A DNA stretch of 64,000 nt, taken from Scomber scombrus. Taxonomy: Eukaryota > Chordata > Actinopteri > Scombriformes > Scombridae. Below the pieces are notes generated by a model. It was not told where the DNA came from and did not search any database. It worked only from the letters and a program-made list of their open reading frames with translations. The position numbers and the translations under genes were made by a program. Positions 37,113 to 48,920 of this stretch are shown here, piece after piece. Location of the stretch: positions 24,772,876-24,836,875 of the forward strand of contig NC_084985.1 of NCBI RefSeq assembly GCF_963691925.1, written 5' to 3'. Numbering within the stretch: the stretch's first letter is position 1; every line of letters begins with the position of its first letter.

Positions 37113-38056
37113 TTCTGATTTTGTACAAAAGTGGAACAAATATGAAGTGATATCTATTACTTGTGAAAGAAAAACTCAAATCTCAGCTGTGCTGTGTATT
37201 TTTCATCCTACGGGATGACACATTAGGTTTTTCTTCTGATTTTAAAACACCCGAAAAAAATAAAACTTTACAGATTTGTATACATACATCATAGTTTCTC
37301 ACCCACACACATCTGTGTCAGTGTGTGATGAGAATGTTCTGAAATCTCGTGAGAGTGAGTGAGAGTTGAGTTATTGTTAAAAACAGCTAAATATTCATCC
37401 ATGACATGTTGGAGAGAAGAGTGCCTGGAGGAGTTCTGTTGTGTTGGAGTACAGAAAGTGTAGTTTAGTGTTATTTTAAAAAAACTTTCCAAGTTATGAC
37501 TGAATATTTATCTGATTTCAACAACAACTCAACTCTCTAGGATTTCAGAGTAACACTTCTCCTTAAGCAATAATTGGTTCAACACAATAACAAACAGAGT
37601 GAATCAAGTGAAAGTGAAATAAAAACTACTATTCCTCTTTCTATAATGTTGTCAGACACTTATAATAATAATAATAATGGACGTACATTGACGGGACACT
37701 ATAACCCCAAAGGATTACATTATAGCCAATTTGGCAGCGGTCTGCTGCAGCGCTCTCATTCAGTGCTGGACTAATTTTCCCTTTGAGTCACTTAGACACA
37801 AAAAGATGGGAAAATAGGGTCCAGGTTGACAAACTTAAGTTTCCCTTTAAGTGGGGACTTATATTTTTATATTTATCACATCTAGTAGCAACAGAATCTG
37901 TCCCTCTCATCCAACCTGGAGCTGTCCATGGTTCTGACTTTTTTTTTTTATGACAGAGCTTTCTCGAAGAAGCTGTTTTTCGGGTTTATATATAAAGGGG
38001 ACATATCATGTTCAACAAGTTTGACATAGATAACGTCAACCAATCACAAAAACTAT
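37113..38056. other. Non-coding stretch, nothing recognised
   Basis: It is AT-rich with a short TAA repeat (37662-37678). No domain-bearing frame, RNA gene or delimitable repeat was found. Confidence 0.5.
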
Positions 38057-38064
38057 ATTTACCC

Positions 38065-38576
38065 TAGGGCTGCTCGGTTATGGAAAAAATCATAATCATG
38101 ATTATTTGGGTCAAAATTGAAATCACGATCATTAAAATTATTATTTTTTAAACTTTAGAAACATGCTGCATTTATTGTCCATTCGGCTTAATTAATTTTC
38201 TCTCCAATCTACCGCTTAACGCAACACACAGCAGAACATGTGTGGAGATATTAGTGCCGAGCGGGTTAAGATGACGATAGTTCACACAACACATCCTGGT
38301 TTTTAATAATTAGTCAGTAAACTCAGCCTTGTCTGACGCAGGCTGGAAAATGTGGACTTTTATTTACAGTTAAAACATTTCAACGTGTGTTTCAGCTTCT
38401 GTCATACTAATGGAGCTGCGGCGGCTTCCTGTCTGAGCTTTTCAAAATAAAACCTTTGTTATTGTGCGCTATCTCATTATTATTAAAAATCGCTTCCCCC
38501 CGATTTTATTAGTTTTGAGATCGTTTGGCCCCTAAATCGTAATCACGATCAAATTTCGATTAATTGAGCAGCCTTA
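38065..38576. mobile_element. hAT-type MITE, 512 bp, with target duplication
   Basis: The left end reads TAGGGCTGCTCGGTTATGG. The reverse complement of the right end reads TAAGGCTGCTCAATTAATCG. Subterminal 'aatcacgatc' words occur on both sides. The flanks are ATTTACCC (38057-38064) and ATGTACCC (38577-38584), 7 of 8 identical, as for the 8-bp target duplication of hAT elements. The interior has no transposase frame, so it is non-autonomous. This family (AGGGCTGCTCGATTA…AATCACGAT) is widespread in fishes. Confidence 0.9.
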
Positions 38577-38584
38577 ATGTACCC

Positions 38585-39419
38585 TTTAAAAAAAACGGGA
38601 GGTGGAACTGATTATAGTTGTCAACAGCTTTCCAATTCTCTACCATATAAGTTTAATGAGCTACCAGGACATGAATAGGAAAACTGAAAGCTACAAGGTA
38701 AACAACATAAAGTTATTTTGAGATTCATCCTCAACTAAAGAAAGAAATCTCTGCACACCTGACTAGTGGCAGGTGCGTAGGAGGAATATGCAACCAAAAA
38801 TAGAGTTTTGTTTTTTTCAATTTTTGGAGATACATCATCGAACAAAAAAAGGAAAGGAATGCACTCTATGAACATAGTCAATCATCTCAGATGAGAACAT
38901 AGACACCATCATTCACACCAACACTGAAAACTACAGTGGAGCATTTGAACTCTGTGTATTGTTGATGTTTATTGTGTTTTTCATCAGTTCTGATCCACCT
39001 TAACCAAGCACAAGGCACACACAGCACCATGTCATTTAAAGTTATATCTCCCAAATGATGAAAAAAACCCAAAAACAAACCACAATTTATTCTGCTTTTT
39101 GATCAGAGAACAGTCCTCTCAATCCACTAGCAGCAGTTCATTTTCCAAGTTGGAATTCTCTCTATAAACTAAACGTGTGTATCACATGCCAATCTCCAGG
39201 CCTGTGGGCTGGATCATGCCTGCTGTGAATTCTTATCTACCAGAAGTGAATCTGTTGAAGCTGTTGCTTCGAGCTATCTGGGAATGAATAAAAAGAAAAG
39301 GAAATCTCTGCTCAAGACAGGCAACACCAAAAGAGGTGGAAGACTAAGTGCTTAAAGACTAGCCGGTGTGCCTCATTTACCATTAGACCCTTCTGAATTT
39401 GATAATCTGCCAGTTCACA
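38585..39419. other. Non-coding stretch, nothing recognised
   Basis: AT-rich unique-looking sequence. The minus-strand frame at 38887-39078 has no domain. Confidence 0.5.
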
Positions 39420-39680
39420 CAGCGTCACAGGCTAAGCAGATTCGATGAAACGCGAGAGAGGAAATTGCCATTCGAGGGGGAAATCTGTTACGCAACCACG
39501 CTTTTATGCTTCCCGATTTTACTACACGTGAAAACTGCACGGATGCAACAGACATCATGATTATGCATGATGTCTTGGAAAGCCTCGCATGTGAAAACAG
39601 TTTGCCCCGGAAAAGCCAAATGCGACGTGAAAACTTTATTTGGCTTCTCATTTTGTCAAATGCACGCTGTCACAACTCCT
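39420..39680. promoter_or_regulatory. Candidate conserved element with perfect palindrome
   Basis: A 9-bp perfect inverted repeat, GACATCATG - 6 nt - CATGATGTC, lies at 39551-39574 and encloses ATTATGCATGA, an octamer/homeodomain-like word. The flanks are non-repetitive and relatively CpG-containing. Open frames on both strands (39415-39651 minus, 39506-39853 plus) overlap but carry no domain. A regulatory role is inferred from the symmetry only. Confidence 0.3.
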
Positions 39681-41791
39681 CCCCCCTCAAGGTTCAGAAA
39701 CTCAATTTTTTAAAATTTTTTACACATTCATTTGCTGCTGATGTGGAAAGCCTGCCAGGGTTCAGGCAGGAAGTACTGAATGAATTACATATCAGAGCCG
39801 GAGTTTTCTTCTTTCATTCCCTGCGTGGTGCCACAGCTTCTCTCGTGCACTGAGCCTACTTGCGAGCACTTACTTATGGGAACTAATGTTCTCCGTGAAA
39901 AGGATCAAAAGATCTTTTTATAAATCCAGCTGTAAAAGACAAAACTGAATTTGTACTTTAAGAAAAAGGGTGAGGTAAAAAGAAAGAAAGAAGTGGAGCA
40001 GGTTAAGATAAAAGGTGGGAGTGTCATTGAAATTGTGGGAGAGGGTATCTTAGTTCTTAAGGCGGGAATCTCAATCAATCATCATTTAATAGAAGGTATA
40101 TGTAAAAGAAAAGTGGAATCCTTTCTGTTGTTGTTCTACAACACAAGGTTTCCACCAAGCTGCTACTGTTTTAAATCTGCATCCATGACCACCGAAGTCC
40201 CACTGACACCGTGTGAAGCTTTCTCATATCTCCTCTCGTCTCTCCGATTTGTCTTGCAGCACAGCAGCGTTCAATAAACCGTAACCTCTTCATTTGTTTT
40301 CTCTGATCTTGTTGATCCATAACAAGTGAAAAGTTATAAGTGTCTTCTCAGCCGAGCAGTGATGACTTGCCACGCTGTGCAAGGAATGTCAGGAGCAAAA
40401 CAAAAAGTGAAAATGAAGCTTGTTGCATGCAGTTTGAGATGCTGTGTGTGCATCTTGATATATAGAACTGCACAGACTATGTATAACATGTTCTCTAACA
40501 CTTTGAGAACTTGAATACTCTCTATGTAATGTTACTGTGTTAATGTCTATACATCTATTACCAACTGTTTTTAATTTTTGGCATCAGTATTTGTGTCTTT
40601 CCTTCAAGGATAAAGACATTTCTTAAAGTTAAAGCCATTTTTTAGGCCATATACTAGATTATGACCGAGTCTTGTTGGCTGGAAACTATATTGATGATGG
40701 TGTTGAAAGGGAACCAAAACAGTAAAGTTGTGGACTGTAAAATCAGTACGAAAAAAAAGGGGGAAGACATAAAGCTCCATAGAGTTGAACAGCAAAGTGA
40801 TTATTTACTGTTGTCACCATGAGTGACCCCCTTTTACTCTACACATAGTAATTTGATCTATTCATATAAAAATATCGATTTGCGCAGTTTTAAGATTTTA
40901 GTTTATTCGATTTTTTTTTTGTTAAACTGCTTTCCCAATAATGAATTTTCACACTCAACATCTATCATCCGTGAAAGATTTTCAGTGCTGGCACAGCAGA
41001 ATGGATCAAAGGTACCCAATCATATGGTCAGTTTTGCTGAAATATTGTGGAAAGACCACATTTTCTCAGGGTTGTTTTGCACCTGGAGTATGGTTCACTT
41101 ACTGGCTGTCCACAGTCACAGAGTCTGCCTTCAAATAAACAAGTATAAATGGATGTCAGTTCTATGAATGAACCAGACATCACTTTTTGAAATCAGTGAC
41201 AAAATGCGTCATCCTCTATGGTTCTTTTAAAAGCTGGTGGTATGACCTGTGAAAGTTTGAAATGATGGTTATGGGTCAGATCACATGAGATATTAGAGTG
41301 TCTGCCCTTTTCTATCATCCCAATGTGCTCTTCACCCCTTTTCAGACCTTTTGAATGTACCATAAGCTGCTAATGTGTTGTATAACTTTTTCCTTTTTTG
41401 TATCCAAAATGAACTCTTTCATCTGGACGCATTATAGAAGCAGAAAAAGTCTCATTAGCCACGTCTCTACTTCACCTTTCACTTTGTTTTATTTGTTCTC
41501 TTGTTCTACGTTTGATACTACGAGTTGTAATCCTAACCTCAGTTTTAATTGGCAAAGTAGAAAATGTTTGACCAATGCAAGTCCCCCTTATTCTCATCAG
41601 TGCTAGTTAGTGTAGGAACAGAGTAAGAACTTGAGATCATATGTATGACACTAGTAAATTAAAACAACTTCATTGGGAAGGTCATGCTGTTCAGTTTGTT
41701 TTTCTGCCATAGGCATTATTTTGGGTCATTCACTCTTTCATTCATTTACGCAAGCAGGGCACACCATTAATAATCATATATGTTCACATGT
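39681..41791. other. Non-coding stretch, nothing recognised
   Basis: Open frames (39951-40277, 40823-41167, 41355-41606) are low in complexity or domain-less. No RNA gene or repeat could be supported. Confidence 0.45.
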
Positions 41792-41935
41792 CAGTTTATT
41801 AGGCACACCTAGCTAAAACTAATGCAGTCTAATACAACAAACCTGCAATAAGTGCTATCCCTATGAAGGTTATAATATTGTAGAGTTGTTCAAACAGTTC
41901 CTGTTTATCCAAATGTATGGTCATTTTGGAGTGTT
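41792..41935 (+). repeat. Interspersed repeat end (TTATTAGGCACACC type)
   Basis: It begins 'cagtttattaggcacacct', followed by 'agctaaaactaatgcagtc' and 'atgaaggttataatattgtag'. I recognise this as the terminal region of a common teleost DNA repeat (CAGTTTATTAGGTACACCTAGCTAAAAC...). The opposite terminus was not located. Confidence 0.55.
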
Positions 41936-42229
41936 AAGTTTGTGGTGGCCAATGAGGTGACCAGGCTTTTGTACAAACATGCAGTGCATATGATGAAATT
42001 CTATAAAAATCTGGTGAGAGTTGTCCAAGATACCATGCATGGTACATTATCATTGGATTGAACAAATTAATTAAAGAAGTGAATGTCGATCGACGCACAA
42101 CATCCTCCAATGATTCCCTACCAGAGGTACTTGTGCAGTTGCCAGGGGGTATGTGGAAAGATTGTAGAATAGCTAAATAATTCAAGTATTGCGACTGAGA
42201 GTGCACGAAAACCAGGATAGATAAATTGT

Positions 42230-43068
42230 TAAAATAGATAGTTAAAAGGAATGGATAAAAAAGAGTGCCTAAAGTAATGGATAATCAGTTCAAATAGTTA
42301 GCTAAAAGTAAAGGATGAATGGTGAAAAGACTAAAATGAGTGCTTACATTAGCTAAATAGTTTGAATAAGGAAAGAAAATAGATGAATGTTTGAAACTTC
42401 CAAAGGCACAAATTCTATAAACTGAACTAAATGGTGACAGTAATTGTATTGTAACAATGTGCACTTAGATAATTGACAGAAACTAATTCATAACTAACTA
42501 AATAACATTTATGGTCCAACCCTCAACTAAAGTCAAGAACTTTGGGTAATGACTGAAAGAATGAGGTCACAGTTACAAGCGGCCAAAAACAATATCCTCT
42601 GGAGAGTGTATGGGCTTACCCTTAGAGAAAGGGTGAGGGGCTTTGACATGGAGCTTGGAGTAGAGTTACTGCTCCTTGGCATCAAAAGGAGCCAATTAAA
42701 GTGGTTTGGCCACTTGGTTAGGATGCCTCCTGGACACCTGGCACGTCCAACGTGTAGTGGACACCGGGGCAGACCCAGAACATGATGGAGGGATTACATA
42801 TCTCTTCTGTCCTGGGAATGCCTTTGGATCCCTGAGAAGGATGTGAAGAGCTTGCTGGGGAGAATGATGTCTGGGTTTCCTTGTGCAGTTCCTTACCAAC
42901 CACAACCTAATCCCAGATAAACGGTGGAAATTGGATGGATGAATGGATGGATTCATAACAGGCTGTCATATATAAAATCATGAACATGACAGGTGGTAGC
43001 TACTTGAGGTTATCTGAAAGGGCTTTGGGGTACATCAGACAAAAAAGGTTGGGAATGACTGCTTTAGG
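42230..43068 (+). repeat. Repeat of unknown class, interrupted by a LINE
   Basis: The left part (42230-42494) contains a loosely repeated phrase: 'agatagttaaaaggaatgg', 'agttagctaaaagtaaagg', 'attagctaaatagtttgaa'. The right part (42960-43068) ends with 'aggttgggaatgactgcttta', a typical repeat terminus (reverse complement CAGTCATTCCCAACC). I believe both belong to one old element, split by the LINE insertion at 42495-42950. Confidence 0.45.
42495..42950 (+). mobile_element. LINE 3' end inserted in an older repeat
   Basis: The plus strand from 42549 translates to the C-terminal tail of a well-known fish LINE: QLQAAKNNILWRVYG, then GIKRSQLKWFGHLVRMPPG, then GHRGRPRT followed by an in-frame stop where the family usually has an arginine, then WRDYISLLSWECL. 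It ends in a GGATGGATGAATGGATGG tail, the normal terminus. ATTCATAAC at 42486-42494 and again at 42951-42959 is a plausible 9-bp target duplication. The premature stop and 5' truncation make it dead. The clade (RTE/Rex-like) is by recognition. Confidence 0.7.
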
Positions 43069-44924
43069 ATCTTTTGGTATTTATATATATGAGCTACTAC
43101 TACTAGCCAGAAAATTGAGTTTCACATATATTTTTCCACCAATTCTATGATGTGACACCATATAACACTACTTGTAAGAGATGAAAGTGGTAGAACACAT
43201 CCAAGAACACCATGAGGCTCTAGGGATGGGTGGCAGCACCATCACCGAATCAGAACTGATTGCTCTCATGCATAATGAAACTCATGTGGATGTAAAATTT
43301 CAAACAAAACGTTGTAGAAAACCAGAACGCCAGGCTTTCATTCAGTGGAGCAGCTCCAGGCAGTAAATCAGTATGACATTTTTTATATAAGTGCCTTGCT
43401 TCTCTACAGTATTTGAAGGAGAGTGGTTTGTGTTCTTGTTCTTTCTGTGGACTGTGGTAGTCCGTCTTTTATTACTTATTGTAACATAATGTATTTGATT
43501 TCTTTCCCCTCTAAAAGACACTTGAAACCTTTCATAGAGCTCAACAAGGGTTTTTCACAAAAGTGCTATAAAGACATCCCACATCATGTTTTACACTAAA
43601 TGCTGACTGCCTTCGTGTGCAAATAAAAACTCTCAAACAGTTGGTACACTCATTTATCTTTAAACACCAGCAGTGTAAGCTTTCTGCTTCTTTCTGTTGT
43701 TGAAATATAAGAAAAAACCCTTTTCTTAAAAGCAAAGAATATGTTAAAGACTTCTCTAACCTTGCATTTAAGGCAACACAGTATCAGTGATTGTGGGAAT
43801 GACCTTTAGAGATACACAAATCATATTACAACTTCAAAGACTTGATCAAGCTTCATGAATGATTTATAAGTCCTTGCCACGCTACATAAACGATGCCAGA
43901 AGTTGTGCAGCAGTCGTTTGAGTCTGCCAGACTTAAATTCAGTCATATTCTACAATACACATGCATAGCTTACCCAAAAAAAAATTGTTAATGGATGCAA
44001 ACTGCCTACAGCTCTTTTGCTGGAGTCATAAAGCTTTAGGCATTACAGCATCAAATATTTCCTTCAAGGTGAGATCTAATTATCTTTGGTGTCAGTGTCC
44101 CATTCATTGAATTTAAAATTCCACCAGCTCACCAAATATTGACGGTAGCATGCAGGGGCATTTCATCTAATTAAATAGCAGTTGTGAAACTTTGCTAACC
44201 TATGTAGATTCTGTACATTTATATCCCTTTGAGGAATGAAAGCAGATTGAAGCAAGTAAGCTAATTTGACTGACCTTTGAGTGTTTTTATCGATTGTTGA
44301 ATAGATTTCAGGTAAATTAACATTCAGCTCTTGTCTTGTTTTTTAATGACAAAGGATATGTTTGTGTTTATCCGCCTCCAGTATTGGGTCTGTAATAAAG
44401 AGTGTATTTTCATGACACTTTCCTTTCTGCTGCAGTGAGAGAATTTGTTTGTATTCCATGGTCTAACACAGCATTAATCAGAGGCAAACTGAAAGGATAC
44501 AAGGCTAGAGCAAAGCAGGGTTCTGTGTCTCTGTCTGGGGCAGCATATTCACCTTTAAACTCAATTACTGTAACAAAATGCTTATTGAGATTCATCTGAG
44601 TTGAAGTATCTATCAGTAATGATACAGGGAAATTGTAATTGCACGATAGAGAAGAGCAAGGCTACAAGACTGTCAATTCTCTACTTGATGAAAGCAAACT
44701 TTAAACAGACCTGGAACATAATACAGGGGAAATAGTCTTTATGTGAATCTTTATTCTTCACTAATGCATGAAAATTCAGGATTTGATCAAGACGAATCAT
44801 AATGCCCCAAGAATACGAGCTTCCTTGTGCCCAATTGTTCCCCTAGATTCATGGGCTGGATCACTGCTGTTATCAAGCACTTAGTTTTTAGCCACACTAC
44901 TCTCATGGCTTTATGGCAATGTTG
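43069..44924. other. Non-coding stretch, nothing recognised
   Basis: A 61-codon frame at 43181-43366 has no recognisable domain. The rest is AT-rich unique-looking sequence. Confidence 0.45.
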
Positions 44925-45385
44925 GTCTGTTGGTCAGTCTATCACTTTGGCCCAGACTGAAATATCTCAGCAACTGTTGGATGGATACTATGAAATTCTT
45001 TATTTACATTTAAAGTTCCCAGAGTATGAATCTTATAACTTAAATATCTCAACATCTACTCAAAATGTTTTGTGCAAATAATAATGGATTAATCGTAATT
45101 ACTGATCCCCTGAATCTTCTATCACCACCACAAGGTTGACATTTGTTGTTTTGGGTGAAATGCCTTAACAACTATTGGACAGATTGCCATGAAATGTAGT
45201 GCAGATGTTCGTGTTGCCCTGGGGATGAACTGTAATAACTTTGGTGATCTCTTTACTTTTCATTCAGCACCATCATTAGGTTTTGTCCTACTTTGGTTTA
45301 TGACTAAATGCTAAAAAAAAAAACGTAATGACATTCTGATCAACAAAAGCTATACACTGTGTTTGGAGCTAATTAGAAAATGCTA
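44925..45385 (+). repeat. Unclassified abundant fish repeat
   Basis: Characteristic phrases in order are: 'cactttggcccagactgaa', 'atatctcagcaactgttgg', 'atggatactatgaaattc', then a second version, 'gaaatgccttaacaactat', 'tggacagattgccatgaaat', then 'gatgaactgtaataacttt', 'ggtgatctctttacttttc' and 'tactttggtttatgac'. I recognise these from a very common teleost repeat of unclear origin. The core phrase occurs twice, about 200 bp apart. A reversed fragment probably occurs at 20560-20600. Confidence 0.6.
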
Positions 45386-45391
45386 AAACTA

Positions 45392-45850
45392 AAGGTGTAT
45401 TCACATCTGGCTCATTTGGAGCAGTTGTGTCAAAACCGGTAGGAACCACATATCGGTTGGTTTGGGCATATGAGAACACAGACCCATCGGATGTGGGACA
45501 AAATAAGCAGGCCAAGACTTACAGTAAAGGGTGGTATTAGCTTGCTTCCAGTCAAACCCTGGAATGGTTTGTTTTAATGAGAATTCAAAGAACTCACTCA
45601 TGCTTTGCTTGTTTACAGAAGCCTTCATAGAAATCCATGAAGCTAGTAAATTAGTATTAAGATACAATACATCCTCAAAATTTGCAGGCTGGAGATTGCG
45701 ATTGGTGTCGGTCCAGGGGAGTGCGATTGGTCTAATAGGCACCAACACACAGCTATGAGGACGCTTTGCTCTCACACACGCTGCATTGACAGTCACACAG
45801 ACTAACACGCTCGCAGTCACTCTCTAGCGCGTACTCTTGCTCGCTCGCTG
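45392..45850. mobile_element. Probable DNA transposon fragment
   Basis: It starts 'aggtgtattcacatctggc' and continues with 'ggttggtttgggcatatgagaacacag' and 'ggatgtgggacaaaataagc'. This matches the start of a fish DNA transposon family in which GTATTCACACCTG is the end and 'GCATGTGAGAACACAG' follows. Later phrases ('gattggtctaataggcacc', 'acacacagctatgaggacg') also fit. The right terminus is unclear. The 139-codon minus-strand frame at 45401-45820 lies inside and has no transposase motif. Confidence 0.45.
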
Positions 45851-46117
45851 CAGATTCCGTGAGATTGTATCTCATTTGCAACGTCAGGGAGCCGCTATCA
45901 ATATGCGAGAGACTCACGGAACTTCCGGGGGAGAGTTGGGATGTCTGTATAGAGGTATACAAACCTGTGAAAAAGCATGGAGTGAGAGGGGTTTTAGACA
46001 CTTTGTTAGGGCGTGTTGCATAAAAGTAAGAAACTGAAAAGTGGAAGTTCTGGGACTGAGGACAATTTGTCCTGGTTCCCTGGTAACCTGGTTTAGCATG
46101 CTAACATTTATATCTAT

Positions 46118-47232
46118 ATTGTTAGACTCTATGTTACTTATACTAAAACGCTAGCTAAGTGATTGTTACTTATACTAATGGGTTTTTAAAATGATCTATC
46201 TTTAGACTAAGTTCCATAGAAAACCTTGCCAGTCCCAGTCACTGGCCAGGGACCAGAAATAGAAAACCTTTATCTGGGCCTAAAATGACAAATATCGTTT
46301 CCACCTGTGGTCATTGAACTATCTCACATTCCAACTGGATGAAAAATATAGTTTCTATTGCTGTTTATTCATTTTGCTCCCGCCTCCTTTACATGCATCT
46401 GTGTGAGCGGCTGTTGCTTGCCTAACACTAGTATAACATTAACATAGTGTAGAAAGAAATTACATTGGATGATGTGTGTGATTGTAATCTGTATTTTAGT
46501 ATTAGGAGTTAGCTTACACTAGCATCTGGCTTGTCTCTGAACACAAATGTGTGAGTAACATTAAAGCCTGCTGGAAACAGACAGGCTGTACAAGATAGTA
46601 TGTTACTGACAGTAATGCCTAAATAAACAACAGCCTGCATATTTAGATATACTTTATTAACCGGCACCAGACTAAACTTCACTGACTGCATACTGTGACA
46701 GTATAACTTTACAGGCAATGAACGCTGGGGAAAAGATGGTTACATGAATCTTTCATTTTAAGCTGATGATAAAACTTTCACCTTTTTATACCTGCTGCAG
46801 TGGGATACTTTAGAGTTGCCTTTAGCTGTACACATTTAGGACCTGAAACCCTCAGTGAGCTGATTACCAAAGCTTGTTCTGTGTTGTATTTAGAGAAAGC
46901 TACAAGGAGCTGATGGGTGTTTGCTGTCATCTGATCTGGGTTAGGGGGTTGAAGACGGCCAGCTCCAAAGATTCCCTGATCTGCACATATGCAATTATGT
47001 CATCTGAGAATTAAATATGGTGATAATTTCCTATAGATGTAAAATCACACCCATGTTTATAATGCTAGCAACTGAACAAACCGTTACTACCTTGTCCCTT
47101 TTCAATGTGGGTTATAGCGTCTTCTGGGACTAGAAATTGTTATATAACATTGTAGATTAGGAAGAACAACATTAGTATAGCTAACAATCACTTAGCTAGC
47201 ATTTTAGTCTAAGTTACATTGAAGCTAACTAT
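46118..47232. repeat. Inverted repeat pair about 1 kb apart
   Basis: The arm at 46118-46185 and the reverse complement of 47160-47232 share GCTAGCTAAGTGATTGTTA, flanked by matching 'ttagactaaaa/ttatactaaaa' and 'tatactaatg' words, about 80% over roughly 65 bp. The 0.97-kb interior has no domain-bearing frame. This could be a non-autonomous DNA element with long terminal inverted repeats, or two copies of a smaller repeat in opposite orientation. No target duplication was identified. Confidence 0.6.
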
Positions 47233-47300
47233 TAGGGATGTGCATGAGCCCATTTTTTCATGGTCGGTTAACTGGTGGGTATAATCAACGAATATTTGCT
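47233..47300 (+). mobile_element. Short hAT-like terminal fragment
   Basis: TAGGGATGTGCATGAGCCC at 47233-47251, followed by 'gtcggttaactgg' and 'aatcaacgaata', resembles the left end of fish hAT elements (TAGGGATGTGCA...TCGACTAATCG). No right end or target duplication was found, so it is a relic at best. Confidence 0.35.
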
Positions 47301-48328
47301 GCATGCCAACATTCACAGGAGCACATTACAACAGCACAAAGGTCGACGTTAGACAAAAGATAGTTGCTAGTTACCAAAGCTGTAATGTTATGTTAGTGAA
47401 CTAATGCTAACATATTGAAGAACTTACCATAAATGACTTTTGTAATGTGACGAATGATGATATTTTGATAGTCGTTCCGGGCGAGTGTTAACACTATTTT
47501 GCTCGTGTTTTGGCCAGAAGTGCCAGAAGTATCATCGGAAAAAGAAAAAATCATTCATCTTTTCTTTTTTCCCCCCCAATCCATCTATTTTTTTTCTCCC
47601 CCATGTCCCTCAGGGGGTCCATACTCAGACAACACTGGCTCAAACCATGAAAATAGTAACATGCATTTTGTGTTTGCACAGGCACGTCTGCTTTATGCAT
47701 GTTCCACAGTGCAGTGGGCACACATGCTGTGCTTCTCTTTTCACTGTGGCCATGAATAAAACAGACAGCACTCCGCCACCAGATGTTCAGGCTGATGGCT
47801 GTGGCAAGATGGAGTGTTATGTGTGCAATATTAATAAAAAATACAGAGTAAACCAAACATGATTAATACCAATTAGCCGACTCTGTTCAAGTAAGCTCTT
47901 TAAGTAATCATTAATCAGAGGAAGGCTCTGTTTACGCTCATAAATAAGAATGTCAGGGTGAAGACTGCCCATAGGGGTTTCATTTTGCTGCTGAAGATGC
48001 TAACAACATGTTCTCTATATGTGTAGCTGGTTTACTTTGTTTGTTTGACATTGTAATTAGGTCAGGTCTAGCAGCATTTCTATATATTGGGGCATCACTG
48101 GCATTTTAATACGGAAAATAATGATAACTCTATTAGTTCTAGTAGATTAAGGCAGGTTAGGAAGAGATTGGAAGGTGAGCAATGACATCAGACAGGGGAA
48201 ACAGGTGTAACTCATTAGCCACTGATGCAAAACACCTGCAAGATCACTGGAGAGTAACAGTAGATGTATTGATGCTAATTATAATTACAATATGTGTAAC
48301 TCTTATTGTAATATTTCAGCTTCACCAG
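47301..48328. other. Non-coding stretch, nothing recognised
   Basis: The 125-codon frame at 47485-47862 begins in a low-complexity AAAG/T-run/C-run segment and has no domain. Nothing else could be supported. Confidence 0.45.
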
Positions 48329-48594
48329 CTTTAAAGAGATCCTACGTAACTTCTGAATGCAGAGATAACACATTTTTAGGTACAAATCTAATGTCGAATT
48401 TATAACTCAAATGATATTAATATGTCACTTTACTAGGTTTTAATATTTTTCCATTTAGACTCCCAATATGTGGTCTGTTAATCCAAGTAATGCACATTTG
48501 GAAAGCTGCACCAGCATTGTGGGGAGGGCATGAAATGCTGCCCCTTATTTTGTTTGGATCTGATGGACAATTCTTACATATTACACCATTAAAG
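48329..48594. mobile_element. Possible MITE with imperfect terminal inverted repeats
   Basis: The right end, read in reverse complement, is CTTTAATGGTGTAATATGTA followed by AGAATTGTCC, a typical fish MITE start. The left end, CTTTAAAGAGATCCTACGTA, matches it only imperfectly (about 60%). The similar phrase 'tttaaggtgtaatatgtg' at 33842-33859 may be another end of the same family. Confidence 0.4.
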
Positions 48595-48920
48595 ACATTG
48601 GCTGTGCTTTCATGATTCAGCTACATTTACATGTAAAATGATCACTCAGAGAGAAAGTTAAAAGCAACAGAATATTTTTTTTATTTTTCCTCTCACACTG
48701 TGCACATCCTCTATCTGGATAACAAACCACAAGGAGGATGTTCCATTTTCAGTCAGGGATGATTAGACTTTTTAATCCTGCAGATACAAAGATTTTTCTT
48801 TTAAAGATTTAAAAGTACGGCCAATATTTGAATGAGTTTGACATCACAACGGTTGGTGAACGCATTGCAGTGATGAAAAGCAAATCTGGCAATCAATCTT
48901 AACAGGCAACTAAGGGTATG

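Noticed and set aside
43181..43366. 61-codon frame beginning MKVVEHIQEHHEALG
   Set aside because: It looks protein-like in composition, but no family was recognised and no flanking splice signals were found.
45401..45820. 139-codon minus-strand frame
   Set aside because: It lies inside a DNA-transposon-like repeat and shows no transposase motif.
47485..47862. 125-codon plus-strand frame
   Set aside because: It starts in low-complexity sequence, its cysteines form no regular pattern, and no domain was recognised.
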